A DNA stretch of 33,064 nt. Origin: Companilactobacillus zhongbaensis (GTDB taxonomy: Bacteria; Bacillota; Bacilli; Lactobacillales; Lactobacillaceae). Below, one piece after another: positions 17,969-26,378 of the stretch (positions are counted from its first letter, which is position 1; each line of letters begins with the position of its first letter). The position numbers were made by a program, and so were the translations under genes. Location of the stretch: positions 1 through 33,064 of the forward strand of contig NZ_RHOM01000024.1 of NCBI RefSeq assembly GCF_003946515.1, given 5' to 3'. The notes beneath the pieces were generated by a model, which saw nothing but the letters and a program-made list of their open reading frames with translations, was not told the DNA's origin and did not search any database.

Positions 17969-19414
17969 TTAGTATTTGTGATTCTTAGCGGCATCCAAAT
18001 CGATGTCTTCAAGTTTTAAGAACTTAGTTTTATGTCTGACCTTATAATAGATCCAGCACAGGAATAGCAAGATCAATCCTGAGTAACTAACTAGAAGTTT
18101 TGTGACATTAAAGTCAACCAATGAACGAATATCTTGTCCAATGATGATGATAATACCCAAAACGATAGCTAGGATCGGACCAAGTGGGAACCATTTAGCT
18201 TTGTATTTCAAATCGTCGAGCCTGTAGCCATGGAAGTTATATGCTTTTCTAAAGCGATAATGTGAAAAGGCGATACCCAACCAGGCGATAAATCCGGTCA
18301 GACCACTGGTAGCAACTAATAGTTGGTAAAATTGATTTCCGTACAAACTAGTAAAGAGAGCAATTGCACCAATAACGGCTGTCAAGATCAATGAGAACAA
18401 AGGTACACCATGGTTGTTAGTTCTTTGGAAAGCCTTTGGAGCCATATTTTGCTTACTCATTGACCAAAGCATTCTACTAGCTGCATAAAGACCAGAGTTA
18501 GCAGCAGATACTACTGAAGTCAAGATGACCGCATTCATAATACCTGCAGCTAAAGGAATTCCTACTTTATTAAATACGATAGTGAAAGGACTGATAGCTA
18601 TGTCGGTTGCACCTGAACCTAACAAGTTAGGACTTGTATAAGGGATCAATGCCCCGATGACTGCAATTGATAAAATATAGAACAAAAGAATTCTCCAGAA
18701 GACTTGTTTGATAGCCTTAGGAATACTTTTTTCCGGTGTAGCAGATTCTCCAGCCGTAATACCGATCAATTCGGTACCCTGGAAGGAGAACCCTGCAACA
18801 ACGAACACACTCATGATTGCCGGTATCCCGCCAACAAATGGTGCTTTACCAACGGTGAAATTAGTCAAACCAACGAAATGTTGATTGCCTAAAACTCCGA
18901 GAATACTCAAGACACCAACGATCAAGAAAACAATAACTGCCGTGACTTTGATCGAAGCCAGCCAGTATTCAGTCTCACCAAACGAACCAACGGAGACAAT
19001 ATTGATAATGAACAATACTACTAAAAAGGTCAGACTGATCTTCCACGAATCCCAGGTCGGGAACCAATACTTGATAACGATCGAGATCGTAGATAAGTCA
19101 ACCGCCAAAGTAATTGCCCAGTTGAACCAATAGTTCCAACCCAAAGCAAAACCTAAGGCTGGATCAATGAATTTTGTTGCGTATGTAGCAAATGAGCCAG
19201 TTACTGGCATGTAAGTAGCCATTTCACCTAAACTAGTCATTAAAAAGTACACCATGATACCAATTGCAACATAGGCAATTAAAGCACCACCAGGTCCGGC
19301 AGTTGAAATTGACGAACCACTAGCAACAAAAAGTCCGGTACCAATCGAGCCACCAAGCGCGATCATGGACAAATGGCGAGTCTTCAACGACCGATTTACA
19401 TCTGTATTTTCCAT
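17969..19414 (-). CDS. lysP: Amino acid permease, lysine-type (LysP-like)
   Basis: 481 aa from the ATG at 19414 (MENTDVNRSLKTRHLSMIALGGSIG), chosen because the longer frame to 19501 crosses the riboswitch terminator. About 12 membrane segments; APC superfamily, AAT family signature GGSIGTGLFVASGSSISTAGPGG in TM1, very close to LysP proteins. It imports a cationic amino acid, most likely lysine. The specificity is supported independently by the lysine riboswitch in its leader (19445-19676). The ribosome site is weak (AGGGGAAAG). Confidence 0.9.
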   Translation of the reverse strand: MENTDVNRSLKTRHLSMIALGGSIGTGLFVASGSSISTAGPGGALIAYVAIGIMVYFLMTSLGEMATYMPVTGSFATYATKFIDPALGFALGWNYWFNWAITLAVDLSTISIVIKYWFPTWDSWKISLTFLVVLFIINIVSVGSFGETEYWLASIKVTAVIVFLIVGVLSILGVLGNQHFVGLTNFTVGKAPFVGGIPAIMSVFVVAGFSFQGTELIGITAGESATPEKSIPKAIKQVFWRILLFYILSIAVIGALIPYTSPNLLGSGATDIAISPFTIVFNKVGIPLAAGIMNAVILTSVVSAANSGLYAASRMLWSMSKQNMAPKAFQRTNNHGVPLFSLILTAVIGAIALFTSLYGNQFYQLLVATSGLTGFIAWLGIAFSHYRFRKAYNFHGYRLDDLKYKAKWFPLGPILAIVLGIIIIIGQDIRSLVDFNVTKLLVSYSGLILLFLCWIYYKVRHKTKFLKLEDIDLDAAKNHKY

Positions 19415-19444
19415 TTTCTTTCCCCTATTCTTTGTTTGAATACA

Positions 19445-19676
19445 CAAAAAAACCTTATTATCAGAAATACCACTGATAATAAGGATGTAATTGTTATCCA
19501 AATGATCAATAGCTCAACGCACTTAAGTGCGACAGTCCGTTACTTATTGAGTAACGACCCAATTGTTTTATTGTAGGGATAAAACAATTTCGGCATTAAT
19601 CCCTTTCGTGACTTATCTAAACAATCCTACTTGTTCAAAATCATTACTATTGATTAACGCGCCTCTATCTGCATGT
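19445..19676 (-). promoter_or_regulatory. Lysine riboswitch (L-box) with terminator
   Basis: The minus strand shows L-box landmarks in order: GATAGAGGCGCG (19672-19659), an AAGGGATTAATGCCGAA segment in the P4 region, GGACTGTCGCAC (about 19538-19519), and closing CTAT pairing with ATAG to make P1 (about 19509 and 19672). A 13-bp terminator stem CCTTATTATCAG/CTGATAATAAGG (19484-19453) with a T-run follows. Lysine binding should terminate transcription before lysP. Confidence 0.9.
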
Positions 19677-19682
19677 AAAGAC

Positions 19683-19711
19683 ATTATAAAGAAAAGATCT
19701 CTTTACCGCAA
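19683..19711 (-). promoter_or_regulatory. Promoter of the lysine riboswitch-lysP transcript
   Basis: On the minus strand: -35 TTGCGG (19711-19706), 17-bp spacer, -10 TATAAT (19688-19683), just upstream of the aptamer. Confidence 0.65.
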
Positions 19712-19776
19712 GTACTGTCGCAAATAAAATGTTACAATAATTTTTATAAGCAAAACGCATCCGGGGGTGATTGTTT

Positions 19777-21294
19777 ATGCTCGAAACAGTTTTTTTAGGC
19801 AAACAGGATGTTGAGAAGTATCAGATGTTGACGGTGATCAAGTCATTGCCAAAAGTACAACTGAACCTTAGCACGATTGGCAATAGACTCCACTTCACCT
19901 ACCAAAAAACATACAATATCTTCCAAGCATTATTGGACGATATTTTCGATTTCAATCCAGACATGCAAAAAAAATCTGCCAAAATCGAATCGGTCGAGTT
20001 CGACAAAATCTCGATCGACCAATATAGGCTATTCTTATTCCAAAATTCGATCGTTTTTCAGGCGTTCGACTACGGCTTTACTAACTCGAATCCAACTTTC
20101 GAAAATTTCAGTAATTCTCATTTTACTAGTAAATCGACTTTGAACCGCCGTATGTCAAACTTCCGAAAACTACTGAAAAACTTTGGACTAAAGGTTTCTA
20201 ATACCACTTTAGAATTAAAAGGTGACGAAAAAAACATTCGTTGGTTGGCGTACTTCGTATACTGGTACACCTACCATGGTTTAGCTTGGCCTTTTAAGCT
20301 GATCCAACAAGACGTTGTCAAAGAGATCGTCGACCGTGACGAAACTCCAACTTTTAACCCCGTCACCAATCTTCAATTACAAATAATCGTCGCCATCTCC
20401 AGGATCCGCTTGATCAAGCACCGTTATCTTGACACGATGGACGGCTACCAAGAACTATTCGATGGCAAGTCTATTGGTAAAGACTTGATCACCCGTGAAG
20501 ATTATTCGATTATCCCAATGGACAAACTAGACAACGAAAACAAGTTTTTAAACTTATTTAAAGACTTTGCTTTCATCCCATCACGCTTCATCTACCCTGA
20601 TCGTAAATCCGTCTTAACGGAAATCGATCCTCGTTTCAGTGACATTGCCTTTAAGTTCATTGAACATCTGAAAAAAGTTTATGGCTCAAACTTCCGGATC
20701 AAAGAATCAGACGAATCAGTCAACATGTTAGCTGACGACATCATGCGTGATATCGGTTTTTATTACATCGTTGGCCACGAAGCACCAATCAAGTTAGGTT
20801 CTTATACTAGAAGCCCTGCAGACTTCAAGACCTTAACTTCGATCTACACGAACATCTACGACTACTTCGACCATCTCGATGACGAAGACCTCAAGCCGAT
20901 CCAAGGATCAGCCGAAAGTATTGCTCACGACTTATACAAAGTCTTGATCAATCACATCATGGCCGTCAGTGAAGAAGACATGCTTCACGTCAAAGTCATC
21001 GTTGATGCCGGAAACCCAGTCGAAGGTTTGATCTACCACAACTTATCGACCATGGAGTTCTTGCAGTTAGTTCCTACTAACGAATATGATGATGTGGATA
21101 TTTTGATCACAACTCTGGACGTCTTCCCTGATTTTGAAGGACGGGACAAATATCCTGATGATTTAATCGTAATACCTTGGAACTCAACCGCCGTGCGGAC
21201 TGATTACATTTACTTGTTAGTCCGGTTGTATCAGCTTTATACGCAGAAGTTACAAAACAATGTAGAAAAAAATAACAGTCACTTGCATATTTAA
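19777..21294 (+). CDS. Mga-like helix-turn-helix transcriptional regulator
   Basis: 505 aa from the ATG at 19777, with GGGGGTGA 7 bases upstream. The N-terminal part (about 15-60) has a HTH pattern (LPKVQLNLSTIGNRLHFTYQKTYNIFQALLDDI), a second HTH-like region lies near 110-140 (FTSKSTLNRRMSNFRKLLKNFGL), and the C-terminal ~100 residues (DMLHVKVIVDAG...DVDILITTLDVF) resemble the EIIB-like PTS-regulated domain of Mga/AtxA proteins. Mga-type regulators activate surface-protein genes. It stands beside the csc surface cluster, separated by the family 2 repeat and facing it convergently, so control of that cluster is plausible but inferred. It has its own terminator. Confidence 0.75.
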   Translation: MLETVFLGKQDVEKYQMLTVIKSLPKVQLNLSTIGNRLHFTYQKTYNIFQALLDDIFDFNPDMQKKSAKIESVEFDKISIDQYRLFLFQNSIVFQAFDYGFTNSNPTFENFSNSHFTSKSTLNRRMSNFRKLLKNFGLKVSNTTLELKGDEKNIRWLAYFVYWYTYHGLAWPFKLIQQDVVKEIVDRDETPTFNPVTNLQLQIIVAISRIRLIKHRYLDTMDGYQELFDGKSIGKDLITREDYSIIPMDKLDNENKFLNLFKDFAFIPSRFIYPDRKSVLTEIDPRFSDIAFKFIEHLKKVYGSNFRIKESDESVNMLADDIMRDIGFYYIVGHEAPIKLGSYTRSPADFKTLTSIYTNIYDYFDHLDDEDLKPIQGSAESIAHDLYKVLINHIMAVSEEDMLHVKVIVDAGNPVEGLIYHNLSTMEFLQLVPTNEYDDVDILITTLDVFPDFEGRDKYPDDLIVIPWNSTAVRTDYIYLLVRLYQLYTQKLQNNVEKNNSHLHI

Positions 21295-21316
21295 TGCAGG
21301 GCTGTTTTTTTTTTGG
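21274..21316 (+). terminator. Terminator of the Mga-like gene
   Basis: AACAG..TTGCAT..ATGCAG..CTGTT followed by a run of ten T residues; the stem begins inside the last codons of the gene. Confidence 0.8.
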
Positions 21317-21496
21317 TTTATTTTTGGTGTTTGGGTTTGGAATGTTTTAGAAAGTTCAGCTTTTTTTACCAACTCTCGATTTGGTGGTGTTACGGTTTGT
21401 GTCTTAAATCAGGTCTTGTTTTGATTGCTACCAAACTTTGCATGATTTAAACCAAACTTCAATTCTGGGAACGCCAAACTGCTGTTGTTTTATACC

Positions 21497-21656
21497 AAAA
21501 CTCGCTTTGATTGTTACCAAACGTTGCCCGTTTTATAGCGGAAACACGCTCCGGGAGATAGCGGCCTCCGGTTAACACAGGTGGTCGCGGCACGGCTTTG
21601 CCGCACCTTGTGCGACCACCCGCGTTAATCCTCAGCAGCTGACCATCTCCCTCCGC
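21497..21656 (-). repeat. Structured GC-rich repeat, family 2, copy B (possible structured RNA)
   Basis: Minus-strand copy of the element at 13191-13355. P1 is GGGAGAT/ATCTCCC (21651-21645 with 21559-21553), P2 pairs 21628-21612 with 21588-21572 (15 Watson-Crick pairs plus two G:T wobbles), and P3 is GGTGCGGC-AAA-GCCGTGCC (21607-21589). It begins only a few bases after the stop codon of the cscA-like gene at 21660, so it would form the 3' untranslated region of that operon. The remaining gene-free bases (21317-21496) are T/G-rich on the plus strand and show no other feature. Confidence 0.7.
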
Positions 21657-21659
21657 GCT

Positions 21660-22667
21660 CTATTTTAGTCGTTTCCCACTTACATAGAAGAACACCCAAA
21701 GTCCAATGAATAATATCCCAATTAATCCAAGGATGACGAAGATCAATGTTTTGTTTGATGTTGTTTCTTGTGTTGATTCGTCTAGTGCTTGGATTTTTCC
21801 TTGAGTTACTTTTAGTTTGTTGATCATGGTTTTGCTGAAGCCTGTTTCGTTGTAGAAGGTTAGCTCTGTTGTGTAGATTCCTGGTTTTAAATGCTTGATT
21901 GGTATGTAGTATTGGAAATTGGAATCTGGTGCTATTTGTAGGTTTTCAGCTTTATAGTTGGTGTCTTTGAGACCTTTGTGGCTGATTTTTGCTTTTACTT
22001 TTAAATCGTTGATGTTGATCGGTGCTTCGTTCGTTAAGTTGTAGGCGATGCCGACTGAATCATCAAAGGCGTTGGGAGCAGCGCTTTTTAGATTTAGGTT
22101 TGGCTTTACTTCATCTTCTTTTGAATGAAGGACTACCCCTTTAACGTAGCGAATCTGGTTGGCAACGTTGACCTTGCTCTTCTCGTTTGAAGAGACTCCG
22201 GCCGTTGTTGTTAATCCACCGAGGATGATACCTTTGAATTCTTTTTCTGGTGCTTTGATTTTGAAGCTGACTTGCTTAGTTTCGCCAGCTTTGAGCTTAA
22301 CTTTTTGCTTCCGCTTGCCTTCGACTAATGATGACAATTGCGGTTTTTCACTCTTATAAGTCGTTGCTGAATACTTGTCGTAGCCAATCGTGGCACTGTT
22401 AGTCGTGTAAGCATTGTTCAGCTCCACGTCAACGTTGATCGACTGTTGGCCAGTATTAGAAACTAACAAATTCAGAGTCGTTTTTTGGTTAGGTTCTACT
22501 TTTAAATCATAATAAGAAACATCTTTATTCAACTGATTATCCGGCAAAATTGCCTGAACGGAATAAGATTTTTTAGGTTCATCTCCATCAGCTTGTGCGG
22601 TTCGACCAAATATCAATACCGTGGACAAGCCAAAAACTAATGATAAAATTACGGCTAACTTTTTCAA
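21660..22667 (-). CDS. CscA-like WxL-associated surface protein (DUF916 + DUF3324), third in operon
   Basis: 335 aa from a TTG start at 22667: AAAGGAG lies 6-7 bases upstream, the frame to 22697 has no site, and TTG overlaps the TGA of the upstream gene (TTGA), indicating translational coupling. Signal peptide (KKLAVILSLVFGLSTVLIFGRTAQA), DUF916-type domain about 40-160 (SYYDLKVEPNQKTTLNLLVSN; GIILGGL), DUF3324-type domain about 165-290, C-terminal TM about 305-328 and a short basic tail. The family is thought to bind peptidoglycan and hold WxL proteins at the surface. The last ~100 codons are about 80% A/C at third positions against 44% in the first 50: the opposite bias to genes near the plus-oriented repeats. 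Confidence 0.85.
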   Translation of the reverse strand: MKKLAVILSLVFGLSTVLIFGRTAQADGDEPKKSYSVQAILPDNQLNKDVSYYDLKVEPNQKTTLNLLVSNTGQQSINVDVELNNAYTTNSATIGYDKYSATTYKSEKPQLSSLVEGKRKQKVKLKAGETKQVSFKIKAPEKEFKGIILGGLTTTAGVSSNEKSKVNVANQIRYVKGVVLHSKEDEVKPNLNLKSAAPNAFDDSVGIAYNLTNEAPININDLKVKAKISHKGLKDTNYKAENLQIAPDSNFQYYIPIKHLKPGIYTTELTFYNETGFSKTMINKLKVTQGKIQALDESTQETTSNKTLIFVILGLIGILFIGLWVFFYVSGKRLK

Positions 22668-23650
22668 CTGTATCTCCTTTGATATGAAATGCCCCAAAAA
22701 ATTAACACAATAACAGCGGTCAAAATCCCAATGATTGTTAGGTAGAGTCCAGTTTTATCGTAAATCAAATTTTTCGCTCGTTGATTTACCATGTCCGCTG
22801 CAACTGGATCGATTTTGACATTTTGCTTGAAACGCCAAGAATCTCTACCATTTTTAGCGATACCTTCCACCAAATAATTCCCCGGTTGGATCGGCGTCTG
22901 CTTTTGATTGAATTCAATCGGTATTTTGGAATTAGGTGCGATCTGTCCAAATTTAATATCTTGGACACTAACGCGACTGTCGAAACCTAATTTGTTATAC
23001 CAGTTATTTTTCCTAACTTTAACTTGGACCACCGTATCCTTGATAGTTTCCGGTGAAAAGTTCGCCAAGTTGACCATTAAAAAAGGTTGTTTATTTTGAA
23101 CTTTTGGAGTTACTCCATCAAATTTAATTAAGTGATTTTTCGTAGCTGGTGTCGAATCAAAATACACGCCAACTCCTGTATGCCCATCATTTGGATGCTT
23201 AACATCGTATACATCAAAGCCCCCGATGACCGTTCCATCAAGCGATTGTGCCGGCAGTTTGACATTAAAAGTCAGATCTTTAGTTTGGTCACTTTTCAGC
23301 ATCACAGTCTTTGGACTCGTCATATCTGAAAAAGCGTGACGTAAACCGTAATCTCCTGCGACGACTTTCTCATCAAAGCTTAATTGGCCGGTCGTTGAAG
23401 TCGTGGCGTTAGTCGGTTGAACCCGAAGTTCAATCGGCATATCACCAAAATTAGTCACCGAAAGTTTCAATTCCTTAACTGAATTAGGCTCACCAGAGAT
23501 CCGAAAAAAGCTAGGATCTTCCGTATCAGAAACTAGAGGTGTCACCGAAACGCTGCGAATATCAGCAGAAGCATTATCGGGTGACAAAATAAACCAGCTA
23601 AAAGCCATTGCTAATAATCCGAAAAATAAAATCAGTTTTTTATTAATCAT
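22664..23650 (-). CDS. CscA-like WxL-associated surface protein (DUF916 + DUF3324), second in operon
   Basis: 328 aa. Signal peptide 1-29 (ending DNASADI), DUF916-like domain about 30-165 (VTPLVSDTEDPSFFRI; GTVIGGFDVYD), DUF3324-like domain about 175-285 (PFLMVNLANFSPETIKDTVV), TM about 300-322, basic tail YQRRYS. Same predicted role as its neighbours. The ATG follows the upstream TAA with no gap (TAAATG), and the ribosome site would have to lie within the Arg-repeat codons of the upstream gene, so translation is probably coupled. The sequence is clearly diverged from the other two copies, so they are unlikely to be recent duplicates. Confidence 0.85.
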   Translation of the reverse strand: MINKKLILFFGLLAMAFSWFILSPDNASADIRSVSVTPLVSDTEDPSFFRISGEPNSVKELKLSVTNFGDMPIELRVQPTNATTSTTGQLSFDEKVVAGDYGLRHAFSDMTSPKTVMLKSDQTKDLTFNVKLPAQSLDGTVIGGFDVYDVKHPNDGHTGVGVYFDSTPATKNHLIKFDGVTPKVQNKQPFLMVNLANFSPETIKDTVVQVKVRKNNWYNKLGFDSRVSVQDIKFGQIAPNSKIPIEFNQKQTPIQPGNYLVEGIAKNGRDSWRFKQNVKIDPVAADMVNQRAKNLIYDKTGLYLTIIGILTAVIVLIFWGISYQRRYS

Positions 23651-24745
23651 TTATCTGCGACGTCTTCTTCTTGATTTAGAGTTAAGGCGATTATTGTTAT
23701 TGGAATTATTGTTGTTATTTCTCTTACCTAAGTAAAGACCTAAGCCGAGAATTAGAAGTAATAGTAGAATTGCTAGAATGATCCAAAGCCACATGTAGTT
23801 TGGCTTGAAGCCTGCTAGGTTGTTAAACTTGTCAGCTTGGGCGTTTGTGATGGTGAAATCTTTGTCGATGACCCAACTCTTAATGCCGTTACCAGAATAT
23901 GTCAGTTTAATATGATATTTACCTGATTGCAGACGGTCTTTACCCCAACCAACTGAGTAGTTGTAGTGTGAAGTTGGTGCAACTGATTGATTATCTTGCG
24001 TTACAGTCTTCTTAAATTTGCTATTGCCATATTTAGTGATTACAGCTTTTGATTTTAAGTTTGGCATAAAAGCATTTTTAGTATTCATCACAACGGCCGA
24101 AACACCAATTTCTTTTTCAGCTGGTGATGGCACGATTGTTGGGAATACTTTTGAAATCTTGTAATTAGCATCAGTTGTTGCAGAACCTGTTTGAGTCATC
24201 TGGATAGGAATCGAATAGCTGAACTTATTTTTAATTAAGGTTCCATTTTCCGTAACGGTTCCTTTTGCTGCCTCTTTATATGGAGTAACATTAATTCCTC
24301 CCATAATATATCCAATATACTTTTGATTTGGAATTGTCACGTTTAAAGTAGCATTAGCATCGCTATTCCCACCAACGGTAATTATTTGATCATTGTTTTG
24401 AATAGTATCTCGTAATTGAACTTTTAAATTTGGATCCTTTACTTTTGATGAATTGTAAGCTGGATTTCCTGATGCATCCGTATATGCAGTGTTTGCGGAA
24501 ACCATGAACTGTCTTTCATTTTTATCTGTATTAAAAATCCCCACCTTTATTTGTACGTTCTCTCCTGGATTGGCATTAACTAAATAAAATCCCCCATCGG
24601 TATTAACCTTCGTGCCATCCCCTGCTACAGGCTTTATTACGAAATCACCCGCAGATGCAGCAAAAGAAGTATTTGCATTAAAGAAACTAAAAAGTCCCAT
24701 AATAAATGCAAATACAATCGTACATTTTAATATAACTTTCCTCAT
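23651..24745 (-). CDS. CscA-like WxL-associated surface protein (DUF916 + DUF3324), first in operon, with Asn- and Arg-rich tail
   Basis: 364 aa. Signal peptide 1-29 (NTSFAASAGD), DUF916-like domain about 33-160 (GGFYLVNANPGENVQIKVGIFN; YIGYIMGGINV), DUF3324-like domain about 170-295, TM about 315-338 (WLWIILAILLLLLILGLGLYLGKR), then an unusual tail of Asn-rich repeats and a terminal run of six arginines. Arg-rich cytoplasmic tails anchor the membrane segment; the Asn stretch is a low-complexity linker that could vary by slippage. First of three tandem CscA genes, separated from the WxL gene by a hairpin terminator at 24790, so it may have its own transcript or be reached by read-through. Confidence 0.85.
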   Translation of the reverse strand: MRKVILKCTIVFAFIMGLFSFFNANTSFAASAGDFVIKPVAGDGTKVNTDGGFYLVNANPGENVQIKVGIFNTDKNERQFMVSANTAYTDASGNPAYNSSKVKDPNLKVQLRDTIQNNDQIITVGGNSDANATLNVTIPNQKYIGYIMGGINVTPYKEAAKGTVTENGTLIKNKFSYSIPIQMTQTGSATTDANYKISKVFPTIVPSPAEKEIGVSAVVMNTKNAFMPNLKSKAVITKYGNSKFKKTVTQDNQSVAPTSHYNYSVGWGKDRLQSGKYHIKLTYSGNGIKSWVIDKDFTITNAQADKFNNLAGFKPNYMWLWIILAILLLLLILGLGLYLGKRNNNNNSNNNNRLNSKSRRRRRR

Positions 24746-24789
24746 GTAATCTTCTCCATTAATTTAATTATTTCGACTATTGCGCGATT

Positions 24790-24819
24790 AAAAGCCACTA
24801 CAAAATAGTAGTGGCTTTT
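24790..24819 (-). terminator. Terminator downstream of the WxL gene
   Basis: AAAAGCCACTAC-AAAATA-GTAGTGGCTTTT, a 12-bp perfect stem with flanking A/T. It lies between the WxL gene and the three CscA genes on the minus strand and could set higher expression of the WxL protein. Confidence 0.8.
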
Positions 24820-24862
24820 AATCAGTATTTCTTTGATAATTCTTTGTGGAACTTAAAAATCA

Positions 24863-25669
24863 TTACTTGCTTTCACCAGGTTTTGCATTAGTGTCAGGTG
24901 TTGTTGATGCTGGAGTTGCTCCTGCTTTAGCATTTAACGTCCAAGTAATCACACCTGACCATTTGCTAACACCATTTTCATTACTTGTGCCCTCAGGAAC
25001 GAAAAGTGATGCTGAATCATTTGAATTAAACAATACTTTGTATGTACCAAATAATGCTTTTTCAGAGGATACATCAAGAATGTTTTTCCCTGCTCCGCTT
25101 GCATTCAAAGTCACAGGAGATGTCATAATCGACTTAGCAGGTGCACCATCATCAGCTGAACGTAATGGTTGTGAAGTTAAATTTAATTTGAAATCTTTAC
25201 TTGTTTTTACACCATTATCGAATTGACCCAATTGTGCACTCAATGTGAATCCTGCATTTGCCGCAGCAGGTGATTCTGGATTACCACCAACTTTACGTGA
25301 TTCTGTTACTTGTAGTAATCCATCTTGATTACCATCGTTAGGAATAGCACTTTGTCCATTTAACAAATTAGCTGTTTTTCCTTCAACTGCTCTACCAAAA
25401 CTAAAGTCAGGCACAGCATCAAGTGATAAGAAACCAGAAACTACTTCAACACTAGCTTCAGAATGAGCATTTGCTGATATTGAATCTGTAGCATATGCTG
25501 CTTCACCTTTATTTAGATCAACATATTTACCTTTATCAAGTGCACTGAACTTACCATCCACTGTTCCAACACCAGTTGTAGCAGCTTGAACTGTAACAGG
25601 TGCAAGTGCACCCAATGTAATTCCGGCCAAGGCCATTGAACTAACCAAAATATTTCTTGAAATCTTCAT
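24863..25669 (-). CDS. WxL domain cell-surface protein (CscB/CscC type)
   Basis: 268 aa. Signal peptide cleaved near residue 29-30 (VTVQAATT). The WxL-domain hallmark LDAVPDFSFG is at 84-93 and LLQVTESR at 118-125. Only one canonical motif remains: ITWTL with W243 near the C-terminus; the first WxL is FTL at 141-143 (Trp replaced by Phe). WxL domains attach non-covalently to peptidoglycan. After the WxL motif there is an extra Pro/Thr/Lys-rich tail of about 20 residues, where WxL proteins usually end. GGGAGG lies 8 bases before the start. Flanked by the sortase-anchored gene upstream and CscA genes downstream, the typical csc arrangement. Confidence 0.9.
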   Translation of the reverse strand: MKISRNILVSSMALAGITLGALAPVTVQAATTGVGTVDGKFSALDKGKYVDLNKGEAAYATDSISANAHSEASVEVVSGFLSLDAVPDFSFGRAVEGKTANLLNGQSAIPNDGNQDGLLQVTESRKVGGNPESPAAANAGFTLSAQLGQFDNGVKTSKDFKLNLTSQPLRSADDGAPAKSIMTSPVTLNASGAGKNILDVSSEKALFGTYKVLFNSNDSASLFVPEGTSNENGVSKWSGVITWTLNAKAGATPASTTPDTNAKPGESK

Positions 25670-25786
25670 GTTAAAATTCCTCCCTAGAATTTTTTCTTTA
25701 ACACGTTACGAATGTTAGCAGAATTTTTTTAAATTTTAAAGCACAAAATTTGAATATTTTTTTATAATTTTGAGCTATGTTTATTA

Positions 25787-26305
25787 TTAATAAACTTTTA
25801 TTCTGTTTTTATAGCAAAATACCAATATCATTGACCCAAGAATTGCAAAACCGATCATCGGTAGATGATCTTTTGCTTCTCCAGTTTGTGGAAATGTACT
25901 TCGTCCGTAATCATCAACAATTACCGATGGAGCATCTCCATTCGAACTTCCGGTCTTATGGTCAATCGTCTCAAGTCCTCCGTGAGGACCACTCCCTGTG
26001 TCAGATCCATTTCCGCCAAGGTTGCCATTGCTACCTGCATCAGTCCCAGGATTTCCAGTTCCGGGTTTAGTTGGTCCAGGCCTATGATCGTCATCGTTAT
26101 CTCGATAAACCGTTACTGACGCCTCTGACGTTTTCGACATTGATCCACTATTTTCCAAAAACGTGGGGTTTCGCCTACTCGTATCTGATTGCGCCATGTT
26201 TAAACTCAGTCCACCGACAATCCCAACGACGATAGCAAAGCAAATACATATAAGACTAATATTCTTACGCTTGATCGATTTCTTCCTCGATCTCTTCGCC
26301 AACAT
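25787..26305 (-). CDS. Small sortase-anchored surface protein (CscD-like, FPQTG motif)
   Basis: 172 aa from the ATG at 26305 (GAGAGGTG upstream; the frame to 26341 lacks a site). A basic N-terminus (LAKRSRKKSIKRKN) precedes a hydrophobic signal/anchor at about 17-36; a Gly/Asn/Pro/Asp-rich linker (GPTKPGTGNPGTDAGSNGN) follows; then FPQTG at 138-142, a C-terminal hydrophobic segment and a basic tail. FPQTG is a variant of the sortase A motif LPXTG. csc clusters normally include one such small anchored protein. First gene of the csc cluster in transcription order, 117 bases before the WxL start. Confidence 0.85.
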   Translation of the reverse strand: MLAKRSRKKSIKRKNISLICICFAIVVGIVGGLSLNMAQSDTSRRNPTFLENSGSMSKTSEASVTVYRDNDDDHRPGPTKPGTGNPGTDAGSNGNLGGNGSDTGSGPHGGLETIDHKTGSSNGDAPSVIVDDYGRSTFPQTGEAKDHLPMIGFAILGSMILVFCYKNRIKVY

Positions 26306-26378
26306 GATCACACCTCTCTCATAGTAAATTTCACTTATCAAGTGATAAATTAATTAATAAAAAAAAGCGATTTTTTTA

